64,000 nt of DNA from Saccharum officinarum. Lineage: Eukaryota; Streptophyta; Magnoliopsida; Poales; Poaceae. Made by a program: the position numbers and the translations under genes. The notes below the pieces were generated by a model. That model made no database searches, had not been told where the DNA came from, and saw only the letters and a program-made list of their open reading frames with translations. This document shows, piece by piece, positions 34,694 through 45,600 of the stretch; positions within the stretch are counted from its first letter, which is position 1, and every line of letters starts with the position of its first letter. The DNA is taken from the NCBI GenBank assembly GCA_020631735.1, contig CM036159.1, positions 16,407,511 to 16,471,510 on the forward strand, in the 5' to 3' direction.

Positions 34694-35661
34694 TCAGACT
34701 TACTCGGTCGGATAAACCCCTTCTTTAATAATTCCTCCAGTTGCTTCTTTAGCTCAGCTAACTCATTCGGAGGCATCCGATAGGGTCTCCTCAAAATAGG
34801 AGCTGTCCCGGGGATCAACTTGATTCTAAACTCAACATCTCTATCTGGAGGAAGGCCAGGTAACTCGTCTGGAAACACATCCGGGAACTCACACACTACC
34901 GGGATCTGGTGGATAGGAACAACTTCCATAGCACAGGTCACACTCACAAGGTCTGTTCTTCTAGGTAATGGTACCAAGAAAGTACCCTCTGCTTGGGGAT
35001 CCTTAAGGGTAAGCATCCGACTGCTTGTATCTATGACTGCCCCCCAGTTCTTTATACAGTTCATTCCTATTATTACATCCAAAACTAGTCCAGGCACAAC
35101 TACCAGGTTTACTCGAAACTTCCGACTACCTAACTCAAGGGTTGCCCCTCTAACCATCTGATTGGTTAACACATCAGCCCCTACTGAACTTATGCGATAA
35201 CCATAACTCAATTCTGTGCATAGTTGTTTATGCTTCCGTGCAAATGCTTGACTCATAAAAGAATGCGAGGATCCAGAATCAAATAGAACAACTGCAGGGT
35301 GATGGTTAACAAGAAACTTACCGGCAGTTACAGGCTCTCCCTCAGGAATCTCATCAACGGTGGTGTGGTGTACACGAGCAGTGTAAGTCTGTTGCTTCTT
35401 TTTAGGCGGATAAGGGCAGAACTTTGAAAAGTGGCCTGGCTGACCACAATTGTAGCAGGGCCCCTTCACTGTACCAGCAGATCCTATAGCTCCCTTGGAG
35501 TTGCTCTGTTCTGCAGCTGCGGTGGTCTTTGCTGGCGGCACGGCCATCTTGTACGGCTTCTGTGGTCCCTTATAGTTCTGGGTCTTATGCTGTGGCGGCC
35601 TGAACCTTGCACCAGGTGCGGACGGACGATAAGAAGAACGATTTGCAGTGACAACTCTGGA
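34645..35661 (-). pseudogene. pol: Element A gag zinc knuckle, protease and start of RT
   Basis: It is in frame with gag and separated from it only by a TAG at 35664-35662 (element B has Gln there). A CCHC knuckle [14 protein letters not shown] lies at about 35457-35416, the aspartic protease [10 protein letters not shown] near 35286-35255, and the [14 protein letters not shown] entry to RT near 34890. The frame ends after [10 protein letters not shown] at 34645, where an indel in the A-rich run moves RT into another frame. The protease would mature Gag-Pol in an intact copy. The order knuckle-PR-RT is standard for this clade. Confidence 0.85.
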
Positions 35662-36516
35662 CTATGATGGTCCTGACTCAAACACCCTCTTGCGATTCTT
35701 GGATGCAGTGTAGGCGTTGTTGTTCTTTTCTTGTTTCAAACAATCACTGACAAAGTCATTGAATCTGGCGCGGGTATTGGTACCCACATGCTTCATCATC
35801 TTTGAACTTAACCCTCTCTTGAAACTAGCAATTCTCTTTGCATCTGTGTCGACCATGTCTGGAGCATAACGGCACAAGTTGTTAAAGGCATGCAAATACT
35901 GTGTCACAGTCTTGGTACCCTGATTTAAGGCCAAGAACTCTCCGAGCTTCATCTCAACCAACCCTGGGGGAATATAAACTCCCCTAAAGGCTTCAGTGAA
36001 TTCTCTCCAAGTAATCTGGGCATTGGGAGGAAAGGTGGTGCGGTGATGCTTCCACCACATCCCTGCCGGTCCCTGTAGCTCATGTGCAGCATATTCTGTT
36101 TTCAGAACTTCTGTCAGCCTCAACACATGGAACTTATCTTCCATAGTGTTGATCCATTCTTCAGCGTCGAGTGGCTCTGCTGCTTCCTTAAAAATAGGTG
36201 GCCTAGTATCCATGAAATCCTTGAAGTTGTTGTACTGGTTCACCCCATGGCCACCACCTTGATTATTACCTCTCTGAACATTTTCGGCGATGGTACACAG
36301 AAAATCTTCCATATTCTTCTGTGATTGCTCGGCATTACGCTGGCTTCCAAGGAACTGCGCAAAGAATACCTATGCAGTGAGCGGCGGAGGAGGGGGCAAT
36401 GGTGGCTCTGGCTATGGCTCCTGGTGGTTGACGTTGTTTGCACCACCCCCACCAGCCCCTGCACCGTTGCCACCAGTTTTAGCGGCCTCATACGTGGCAC
36501 GGCGAGTATTTGCCAT
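35662..36516 (-). pseudogene. gag: Element A gag
   Basis: The start is set at ATG 36516, which follows a pyrimidine-poor GAAAAATGCAG. From here the frame reads MANTRRATYEAAKTGG, a glycine-rich then proline-rich linker, and the capsid-like retrotransposon gag domain (36240-35750; EWINTMEDKFHVL, WWKHHRTTFPPNAQITWREF, YIPPGLVEMKLGEFLALNQG). A basic tail leads into the knuckle. In-frame TAGs at 36414-36412 and 36372-36370 fall in the proline-rich linker, and a third at 35664 precedes the knuckle. At each site a CAG glutamine codon is the likely ancestor (shown for 35664 by element B). Gag forms the virus-like particle; this copy cannot make the full protein without readthrough. Confidence 0.85.
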
Positions 36517-36872
36517 CTGCATTTTTCAGCAACAAGTAATAATTGAGCGAAGTTGTAGTAATTGTATTCGAATGAACAATCATGCCATACTGAATTCATT
36601 GGAGAGAACAAGTTATACAATAAAACAGAGGCACAATAATCACATTCCAATTAGAACAACATCACTAATCAAGTTACTTCGAATGCAACATCGCGCCCAA
36701 TACAACCACGTTGCCAGCATACATACACTGGACTTTTATGCGTTCGGGCATCGCATACACAACCAAGTTCTAAAAGATCGTCAGTCTCAAGATCGAACAG
36801 GATACAACACGATACATGGAAACCAAAAGAAGGCCATCGTGACAGAGCCTAGCTACTACGTAGGGCACTATC
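36517..36872 (-). other. Spacer between the H3-tail ORF and gag in A
   Basis: About 355 bp of AT-rich, non-coding DNA. Its gag-proximal end, TTGCTGAAAAATGCAG, is conserved in B (TTGCTGAAACATGCAG) and stops exactly at the gag ATG, which suggests a splice acceptor for gag mRNA. Confidence 0.45.
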
Positions 36873-37361
36873 CTACTCTTCGGGGCCGTCGTCGAGGTCG
36901 GAGGCGTCACCATCGCTACCTTCAGTAGCAGCGTCGTCGTCGACGTCCATATGGGCGGCATCTGGAGGAGCATATGGGCCCATTCTGTTGTAGAGGGCAT
37001 GAAACTCTGCATGCAAGTTGGCATTATATTCTTCTAGCTCCTCGACCCTCTGCCTTGGAAGGTCCCTCTCGTTCCAGGCTTCATTCCTTTCCTGTACTAG
37101 CTGTCCCATCATGCGGTCTGCATTTCTGTTGGCTTGAGTCAACGTCTGCACCCGCTGCATGGCACTCTCACCTCTCTCGAGAGCCCGGTCTCGCTGTAAA
37201 CTCATGTCGGCCAACTGCTCCTGCAAGCTAGCTATAGCACGTGCTTGCTTCTTCTTCTGCTTCCTTGCTTCAAGCTGGTCATCACCACGCAGACCAGTCA
37301 AGGTCCAATAGGTACTCTCAAGACCCTGGTATGCTCTGATGGCTGCATACATGGCACTCAT
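36873..37361 (-). CDS. Element A extra ORF, coiled-coil and acidic C-terminal part
   Basis: 162 codons from an internal Met. The protein is charged, with a likely coiled coil (about residues 30-120: heptad-compatible stretches such as ASLQEQLADMSLQRDRALER and LVQERNEAWNERDLPRQRVEE). It ends in an acidic tail (DVDDDAATEGSDGDASDLDD). The frame is the same as that of the H3-tail part just upstream. Between them lie one TAA (37418-37416) and 18 open codons ending SDNHA-MSAM. Element B encodes SDNTA-MSVM before its own coiled coil, so the upstream codons were translated and the two parts were once one protein. Coiled coil plus acidic tail suggests an oligomer that binds basic partners, perhaps histones; that is inference. 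No known family recognised. Confidence 0.6.
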   Translation of the reverse strand: MSAMYAAIRAYQGLESTYWTLTGLRGDDQLEARKQKKKQARAIASLQEQLADMSLQRDRALERGESAMQRVQTLTQANRNADRMMGQLVQERNEAWNERDLPRQRVEELEEYNANLHAEFHALYNRMGPYAPPDAAHMDVDDDAATEGSDGDASDLDDGPEE

Positions 37362-37415
37362 GGCGTGGTTGTCGCTAGCCCGTCCTTCACTGGGGCCTCT
37401 AACCAGGGCACTTCC

Positions 37416-37847
37416 TTACGGTTGCACCCAAATGGCATCACGAGAATCATCTCTCGGGAAAGTACCAGCCAAAGCGGCTGCCAACTCATTACGAAACCTG
37501 CTCATTATGTCTCGGATGATATGAAAGGCTGCGCCCTCTGCACCCTCAACTGGAGTGTGCCCTTCAAACTCTAAATGCCAACCATCCCATTCTGGCGCAT
37601 CACCAAGAGCAGGGACGGTGATTTCCACTACTGCAAGTCCATCCTTAGCTAGCTGGCTCTCACTCCAACAGTACACCGGCTCTTGACCCTCCGGGTACCC
37701 CACATCATGGAGCACTCTCCAAAGCAAGGTGGGCATGCCAAACTCACTTAGAAAAGTGTCCGTGCTGCGGCGCTCCCGTGGGGCCATCTGACGACGGGGT
37801 GCTCTTCCGCCAGTGGACTTACGGGCAGTCTGCTTCGTGCGGGCCAT
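37416..37847 (-). CDS. Element A extra ORF, histone H3 tail-like N-terminal part
   Basis: The start is ATG 37847-37845, directly after the acceptor-like GTGCTACAG. The 143-residue product begins ARTKQTARKSTGGRAPRRQ, identical to the H3 N-terminus for residues 1-13 and 15-17, with Arg in place of H3 Lys14 and Lys18. After about 20 residues the histone match stops: there is no histone fold. A conserved domain follows (residues about 30-125: FGMPTLLWRVL, VGYPEGQEPVYCWSE, EWDGWHLEFEGHTP, IRDIMSRF), shared with element B. It lies upstream of gag as a separate ORF, an arrangement known for ORF1 of Ogre-type elements but not one I know for this clade. The product could be modified like H3 at Lys4 and Lys9 or compete for H3-tail enzymes and readers; this is inference. 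A TAA at 37418-37416 (probably from CAA) cuts it from the coiled coil. Confidence 0.8.
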   Translation of the reverse strand: MARTKQTARKSTGGRAPRRQMAPRERRSTDTFLSEFGMPTLLWRVLHDVGYPEGQEPVYCWSESQLAKDGLAVVEITVPALGDAPEWDGWHLEFEGHTPVEGAEGAAFHIIRDIMSRFRNELAAALAGTFPRDDSRDAIWVQP

Positions 37848-38464
37848 CTGTAGCACAAGTTTTAATTACCCGGTGAGAACATATTTTAAGTTGATGTCAC
37901 TTTTATCAAAATGGGATAATCCTTTTACAAGGGGAGGAATGCATGTTATGAATGAAATGTACAGGCAATATGATGCATACACGAGTCTTACGTTCTCACA
38001 AACTTAGAAAATAAGGATATCTAACGATGAATTCGGTGGCATAGAAACGATCTCTCATATACGTAACTAATTCGTTCTACATGGAAACGCTGTTATGTAC
38101 CTGCAGAAAATTCATTTCAGCCCATTTCCCATGAATGCATGAAAGCAGTAAATCTACCTACACGCTCTACACGAATCCCCAGATGCGTGTACAACGGTAG
38201 TATCTACCCAAACACATCGTCCTATTGATGGCATCGCCTCAACGGACGGAACACCCACACATGCGATACTTTCATAAAAACATGTGTAGAACATGTAATT
38301 ATTCTAGTATCATATAAGCACTCTCCCTAGATCGGCGGTGTATCCGATCATGCTCTCACAGCTCACACTTACTAAAGCGTAGAGGTAACAGATCCATACA
38401 TTACCACTCAATTAAGTGGCACTCATACAATAGCACGCCGTATGAGCAATGAAAAGAGAAATAT
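37848..38464 (-). other. Element A leader, part 1
   Basis: Untranslated leader between the H3-tail ORF and the insertion point of element C. The first 200 bp (CTCACAAACTTAGAAAA, GGTGGCATA, CGATCTCT, CGTAACTAAT) match the leader of element B (about 52337-52560). The last five bases (AATAT, 38460-38464) are the target-site duplication of C. Confidence 0.7.
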
Positions 38465-41400
38465 TATGGCAGAACCACCCAAAATAACACACTAACGGAG
38501 GTACTTGCCTTCCTCTAGGCACTAAGTACTCCACCAGCGGCTATTCTAGCCGTTTCTGTCGAGCACACCCAATGGGAGAACTCGAAACCATCCACATTTT
38601 CATCCAGGATCCAATAATGAAAACGAGTACAATACTTAGTTTATTCCATACAACATAGTCTTCAGAAATAAGTTATTACAATACCAAGTTCAGAGTGCGG
38701 AATTAAAATAGTGGAAGTAAATATCTAGCGAGCGTAGCAAAGATCCATCTGAGCCCAGCAGACGATCCTCCACACAAAGCCTCAAGCAGCACCTGCAACA
38801 GGGGTAAAATAAACCCTGAGTACACAATATACTCGCAAGACTTACCCGACTGGGAATAGTTTCCCGACTCCAAGGATCATGATAGGCTTTTTGGCTACTG
38901 GTTCAAGTTTGCAGAAAAGCATTACTACTAGTGGATCCTTATTGCAGTTCTTTTACTTGCCATCTTTTAGTTTATCAGCTAACCATCTATGTAAGCACTT
39001 ATGCTATTTTCAAACAAGAGTTGGTCAATACAAATCCATCATTATTCACCTTTTCTCTTTCAGTTCTTACTATGATGCTCGGATCAAGTCATATCGGACC
39101 GCTTATGCGGCGATTCGCAAATCAATGTAGCCCAGCTGGGTACCCCAAAAAATACACGCCCCGCCCGTACCGAGGTACAAATGGGACCAACCCATTATCC
39201 TCTTATCAAGAGAACCGAGTCCCCGTCCATACTGGGACTCCAAGCCCCCGCCCTCTCGCGGTGCTTAGACCTCCTAATACCCATATATAATCCACCTTCA
39301 GTTGGTCCGGATGGAGCCGGAACCCATGACAAGAGAATAACAAGTCTTTCTAGCCCCCATCCGCTAGTATATGCTCGGGATAAGGAGATCTGTGACCTGA
39401 CAACCATCCAAATGCAACGATCGGTCCTTAACCGACTCGGACAGGGAAACAATGTAACCCAGTGATGCCCTGTTGGTCGCAGGACACCCCTTGTCACATC
39501 CACCACTACCAAACCACATCCCTGTCCGGTCACCATTTCACCTGCCTTTATTTCCATGTTAACCATAGTGATAATAATGATCACCTATCGTGAACAACAC
39601 CATGTTGTTCACGCTAACGAAACCTAAGCATGGCACTATACGGCCTAAACTAGTAAGACTCTTGTGTAGTAATATTTATGCAAGTGGGTTTCAACAGAAC
39701 TCCTAAAACGTAAATGCACATATAACATAGATATCCTATTATCATTTCAAAATAAAGGTTATGCACCGGGGCTTGCCTTGGGCATCCTGGTGTGCAGCAA
39801 AGTTAGTGGTTGATGGCTCCGGGGCTCCTTCCTGCACGGGGACCTCCTCCTCGTACACCTCCACAATCTCCTCGTACTCCGGCTCCTCCGCAGACACGTA
39901 CTCCACTATCTCGTGATCTATATATAAGAAATGATGATATGACTTAATGCAATGACAACAGCAGCTCTTAAAAAAACAACTACTACTACTAAGCTACTAA
40001 GCTAGCTCTAATGACTAACATACCAGGCTATCTACTATTCTTACTAAGCAAGAGTAAACTGATCCAATTAATCTTTACTCAGTAAATTGCATACTCTTCA
40101 TTTGTTTCCGATTTAATTTTTACTATGGCTAGGGAAACTTAGCTATCACATCTAGTAAGCTATTCAAGGACTACAAAACTACAGCAAGCACCTAATAAAA
40201 CCATGAAGCTACCGTAAAAGTTTCAAAGCTAAGCTATTATCCATTTGCCACAAAAACTTATACAAGATTTATCATATTAATATTAAGCGCTTTTGATTTA
40301 TTTAATAGGCTTTAGCGTCACCACATATAGGTATGAGCTAACTATACTAACAGGTAGATAAGGATTTTAGGAAGAAGAATCGAGTGATTCGGATATCGTA
40401 TGGTGGAGATATTGATTGCGCAAAGTAGCTGTTAATAATCTCTAGAAAATCAAAGGGGATTAATTAACTTGTGGCTTGATCTTTCGTGACACGCTCATGA
40501 ATGTGGTCTTTAATCAAAGGAATAATAAAGAAGGATGGCGATGCTAGGGAGACAGAGGAAATACTGGAGGGACTCACGGGATACTTACCGTAGTCGACTG
40601 GTGCTTCGGAATTCTGCTGTAGAACGAAGAAAACTTAACTCAGAAAGGAAGAGGTGGACAACGAAGTGGTGGCTGGCGAGCTCGCGATCGCGAGACGTCT
40701 CCTTTTAAGGATGAGAGATGCAGGGTAGAGGCAGAGCTCGCACGGAAAAGATGACCGACACGCGAGAATCAACTTCTCAGCATTCAGACAACTGAATTTT
40801 GCCTCGGATGAACAGTGTTCCTGCACTGCTACAGTGATTTCTGCAGAATCCAGTGACTTCTCTGAGTGAACAGTATTCTGCGTGCTACATTGTTTCTACG
40901 CATGCTACAGTACATTCTACGCGTCTACAGTGTTTTTGCGCGCTACAGTATTTTCTTCGCGTTCTCTGGTTTGCTTCTGGCACGACGTATAAGCAGGGCT
41001 ATGTTGATTTATGCATATGCTGTGCGTGGTGTCTGCCGCCGTGGTCGGTCGTCGCCGTACGCGTGCTGCGCGGGCATGCTCTGCGAGTGTGCGAGCGCGA
41101 TCAGAGAATTTGGAAGAAGATGAATTACGAGCGATGGAGTTGGATCAGGATGATAACAGTTAGTTGAGCTGTGCTGCGGAATATTTGGACATGCTGCACA
41201 CTCTCCCCTTTCTCCTTCATGCTCGGTTGAGCAGCTTTGATTACTCGATGTGAAGACCGACTAAGGAGGCAGCAGGCAACAACTTTGATTGCTCGACGTA
41301 GAGACCGGGTGAGGAGGTAGCAAGCAAGCATTATGTGAGCTTGCCATTCACGAGTAATTGATCTTTCCCGCTTTGGTTAGATAAAATTCGTGAATATTCG

Positions 41401-41586
41401 CACTTGATAAATTTTAGTTAGCGAATTCTTGCTGATCCAAGTTTTATATTATTCGTTTGTCTGTTTTTCATTTTCGAGACTCGAATTGCATTTCGATTTT
41501 TATTTCCAGCTCATGCGCTTTAACTAAATGCAATGCTCATGAATATTTTAACCTGTGATTTACAACGTAACGCCAAGGGTGTTACA
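38465..41586 (-). repeat. Element C, 3' LTR
   Basis: 3,122 bp from TATGGCAGAACC (first TG changed to TA) to AAGGGTGTTACA. It aligns end to end with 60192-63313, differing by a few percent by eye. It contains the hairpin block (38793-38847), CCGGGGCTTGCCT at 39766-39778, a pair of CTACAGTG-rich repeats at 40830-40950 and a GC-richer part to 41120. The frames 38879-39584 are inside the LTR and not genes. Confidence 0.92.
38793..38847 (-). promoter_or_regulatory. LTR hairpin block (C, 3' LTR)
   Basis: Minus strand: CGGGTAAGT (GT at 38845), arms GAGTAT/GTACTC around a short loop, then TTTACCCCTGTTGCAG ending at 38793. Donor to YAG is 53 nt. Confidence 0.65.
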
Positions 41587-41599
41587 ACTCTCCCCCCTT
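41587..41599 (-). promoter_or_regulatory. Element C polypurine tract
   Basis: Minus strand AAGGGGGGAGAGT sits immediately before the 3' LTR start TGTAACACC. Confidence 0.85.
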
Positions 41600-41657
41600 A
41601 AATAAAATCTCATCCCGAGATTTCGACGTACAAAGACTGAGAGATAAAGATACATTA

Positions 41658-42683
41658 TTAATGATCAAACCTTGATACACTAGGGATAAGATGGGGATAA
41701 TGCTTCGAGATATATCTCTCTTGCTCCCAAGTTGCTTCAGCCTCTGTGTGATTCTGCCATTGGACTTTGTAAAATTTTACCACACTATTTCTAGTCACCC
41801 GTTCTTTCTCATCTAAAATTTTTATAGGGTGCTCAATATAAGACAAGTCCGGTTGGAGAGGTAGCCCTTCAATTTCCACAACTTCTTCAGGTACTTTCAA
41901 ACATTTCTTCAGTTGAGACACATGAAATACATTGTGGACTATAGATAAAATATCCGGGAGTTGGAGGCGGTAAGCAACTGGGCCACACTGTTTCAAAATC
42001 TTATAAGGTCCAACATAGCGAGGGGCTAACTTTCCACCAATACCAAAATGATGTACCCCTCTCATGGGAGAGACCTTCAGATACACATGGTCTCCAACAG
42101 CAAACTGCAATGGTCTCCTTCTCTTGTCAGCATAATTTTTCTATCGGTTTTGGGCTGCCTTTAAATGCTCCCGAATGATGCTCATTTGTTCCCGGGCTTT
42201 CTTTACAAAATCAGGCCCAAAGTGACCATGGTCCCCCACTTCAACCCAGTTAAGCGGGGTCCTACACCTTCTTCCATACAGAGCCTCGAAGGGTGCCATG
42301 CGGATACTCTCATGGTAGCTATTGTTATAAGAAAACTCAGCTAACTTCAAACACTTGTCCCACTTTTCAGGGAAAGAAATCACACAAGCTCTCAACATAT
42401 CTTCTAGCACTTGGTTCACTCTTTCTGTTTGACCATCTGTCTGGGGGTGATAAGCTGAACTATGGAGCAGACGAGTACCTAGACATTTTTGAAGTTGCTG
42501 TCAAAAGTGAGACATAAAGACTGACCCTCTGTCCGAGATAATAGTGAGAGGAACTCTATGAGAGGTCACAATCTTATCAAAGTACAACTGTGCATAGTCT
42601 GTGGCTATATATTTTGTACTCACTGGCAGAAAATGAGCAGACTTGGTGAGACGGTCTACAATAACCCAGATGGAATCATGTCC
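41658..42683 (-). pseudogene. pol: Element C integrase, C-terminal part
   Basis: This continues the integrase split by element B. From the junction it reads [19 protein letters not shown], then SDRG (second catalytic Asp, near 42530), a TGA for Trp in SHF*QQ near 42500, and HPQTDGQTERVNQVLEDML (catalytic Glu near 42405). The conserved FEALYGRRCRTPL follows, then a TAG for Gln near 42130, VGDHVYLKVSPMRG and GPYKILKQCGPVAY. The end is a chromodomain-like ILDEKERVTRN...FYKVQWQNHTEAEATWE (41830-41710). The original stop is at 41658. It would join element cDNA to chromosomal DNA; the chromodomain would guide it to modified chromatin. It is disrupted by B and by point stops. Confidence 0.85.
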
Positions 42684-45600
42684 TGTAACGGATCAACGTA
42701 ATTATACGAGATTAAGTAAGAAAATCTTCCACCGAGGCGGTTAATTTATCAAACTTAAACCTGTATAACCCGAGATTCCGTAAAATCACGAGGGATTTCA
42801 AACCAACCAACATACAACCAAGATCGTACTGATTTAGCAGCCACAGTTCACATGATACATAGAGTTCAAAGTAAAAGTGGAGTACATCGGAGTTCGGAAT
42901 AAAAGTTATTACAACATAGTTCAAAATAACATAGCAGAAGCAAGTAGTTTTACACACACACTTAGTTCAAATACAGTGCCAGTAGATAGTCATGGTCCAC
43001 AAAAGCATTAGATAAGACGAACAGAGTGACCCTTGCCCAAGGTCCTAGTTGTCACCCATCGCCAGATACAGACAGTTGGAGCAGTACCCATAGTACATCT
43101 GACCATCTGCAACAACAATGGGAACAACGCCCTGAGTACGAGAATGTACTCAGCTAGACTTACCCATCATAAACCAGAAATAAAGGACACCAAGGATCAT
43201 GCAAGTCTTTATAGATTGGACTGGCTTGACTCATTTGCGAAAAGCATAAGTTGTTATGAAAAACTATACCAGTACTTTTTGTATCACTTTTTAGTATAAC
43301 CTATTCAAGCTAGGTAAGCACCTATTGCTAAAACAATCACTTGATTCATCATTAACAATCTAGATTACCATATCAGGTTTAGCATTTCCAACATCATTCA
43401 CTTAACCATCAATGTTCCATTAATGTTACTACGATGCCATAGCTCGAGTCAAGTGTTCACTAACCGGGAGCGACGGCGATTCGAATCGAATTCCTATCCA
43501 GCTGGAGATTTATTCCTCACACAAACCATGCTTCCCCCGTCAGGGTCGCGTAGATCACCAATGACACTTTCCAAGAAGCCGCGGGATAACAATCATGGAT
43601 CGCACTACCCAGGGACTGCCCGACTGCCAGGACACACCTTGGGCTCACTCTTCGCGTCCCCGTTACACCCCCTTCAACACCAGTCTGCCAACCCGAGTTT
43701 ATCCCGGCTCGAAAAGTGTCACTAGCTTCGCGGTCGAAAGGTACTTTATTCGGCCAGCTAAATGTGAGGCATGCGTTCAACATGACAAGAGGGACGAGCA
43801 ACGATCGGTCCTTAATCGACACAGACGGAATCACTATAGTCCAAAACCCTATAAGACTCTGCCCGGTCTCCGCTTATCCATCAACACTTGGTTACTTTTT
43901 CATGATCACCATTACAGCTAACCATAGCCCGGTATCCACCTATAACTCGCAGGTGACAGGAAATCACCCGACTTCTACCGGTCTAAGCATGGCTAAGCAA
44001 TTTACTCGATCCTGACCTAACAGGGTAAAAGATAATCTGGTGGCCAAGGTAATATTGCAACAATGGTTTCACTCAACTCCTATAACTTATTGCAACAATA
44101 TATATAACTATAGTTCATGTAGTAAGGAACAACTTTTATAAAATAGGAGACTTAAAATGCTCCAGGGCTTGCCTCTTTCGAACGAGCTAGGGTACTGGTT
44201 GACGCACTCTGGCAGCTCCTCGCCTGACTCTTCTTCCTCGGGCACCTCCTATGCCTGGGGCTCCTGCTGGTCGGTCCAAGCTTGATCCTCCGGTACTGCT
44301 ACCTGCGACTCTTCCTGTGATCCTGTATGATGCAAGTGAATAAGTAAACATGCGAATGATGTATCGGATTGTGGTGGAGTGCTTTGATGACATGAGATGC
44401 AGATGAGCACATGGAATGAGCAGTTTGAATATAATTATTTCTTCTATAAGGTAGTCCACGTCATCCAAGAACATATACCCTAAAACATGCACCTTATTCT
44501 TCTATTAGCTAGCCTATTATCTACACATACAAGTGAACCTAAGCTACCAAAGCTTACCAACTTAACTCGTCCACAACATCAGCAAGGCATAATGAGACTT
44601 CAAAGATACACCAAACATATTTTATTTCTCTTAATTTCTCATAAAGAATAATCTTTTATTCCCTATTTAACTAGGGTTACACTGCAACACCTATCCCTGG
44701 TATAGATAAAAATATACAAAAATTACAGTAGATTACTCTTACCCTAACTAACCTACAACTAAATTTTTATGAGAATTGCATATGTAAAGCTGCCTGTACA
44801 AAATAAACAATTTATAGCCTAAATATGAGCATAAAATTATTTTGTACTAGAAAAAGTATCAAACAACAGATTTCACATTTTTCCTACGTTACTAACAGTA
44901 AACTAACAAACTACAAAAAATTATCACATGTATGTTCTATACAAAATTAGCTCTCTACTAAAAATAACAAAGATTATCAATTAAAAGCATTTGAACTACA
45001 CTTCAAAAATTTCTCACAGAACATGCTTCACTAATATTTTTCCTAGAAAGTACATCACAAATAAAGATTAAAGCAACAAGAATCACATTTTTACCTTCAT
45101 TATTTTATTTACTACATATTTTCTAAGATATCAGCATTTATAGCAATTAAATAAATTTGCACAGTAAAGTGTCACAAAACTAACATGAGCTATTTTTAAA
45201 CTATATATCTATTCAAGAGGAACATTTCAAACTTTGTTTCATGATTTTTGGAGCTATAAATTGTACACAAACATTTTCTAAAGTACTTTCTTTTCCCAAA
45301 ATATAAATAGAAATTTAAAAACGAAATTTGAAAATCGCTGAATGGGCCGGCCCACTCGGCAATACTGGCCCGCGGCCGATAACTGCTGGGGCGCCGCGCG
45401 GGAAAAAACGGGGGTGGCGGCCCGGCATGGCGGCTCGGCCCAAAGCCGGTGGCCCAGCAACCAAGGAGGAGAGGGCAGAACGCGGGGCGCGGCCACGGGT
45501 GCCGGCGTCCCGACGTCGCAGGGGCGAAGCGGTGGTCGCCGTCGGCCAACGGCCGTCCTCCGGCTCCGAGTTGCAACCCTGAGCACGCATGACTCCCGCA

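Noticed and set aside
37416..37847. A genuine histone H3 gene or pseudogene
   Set aside because: Only about the first 20 residues match H3. The histone fold and the rest of the tail (residues from about 22) are absent, and the same non-histone domain follows in two diverged elements.
38879..39584. Conserved 83-129 codon frames at 38879-39584 and again at 60606-61311
   Set aside because: They are repeated because they lie in the two LTRs of element C, and they overlap on opposite strands; no sign of coding constraint.
43033..44015. Frames at 43033-44015 repeated at 52610-53592
   Set aside because: They are inside the paired LTRs of element B; similarity reflects LTR identity, not a gene family.
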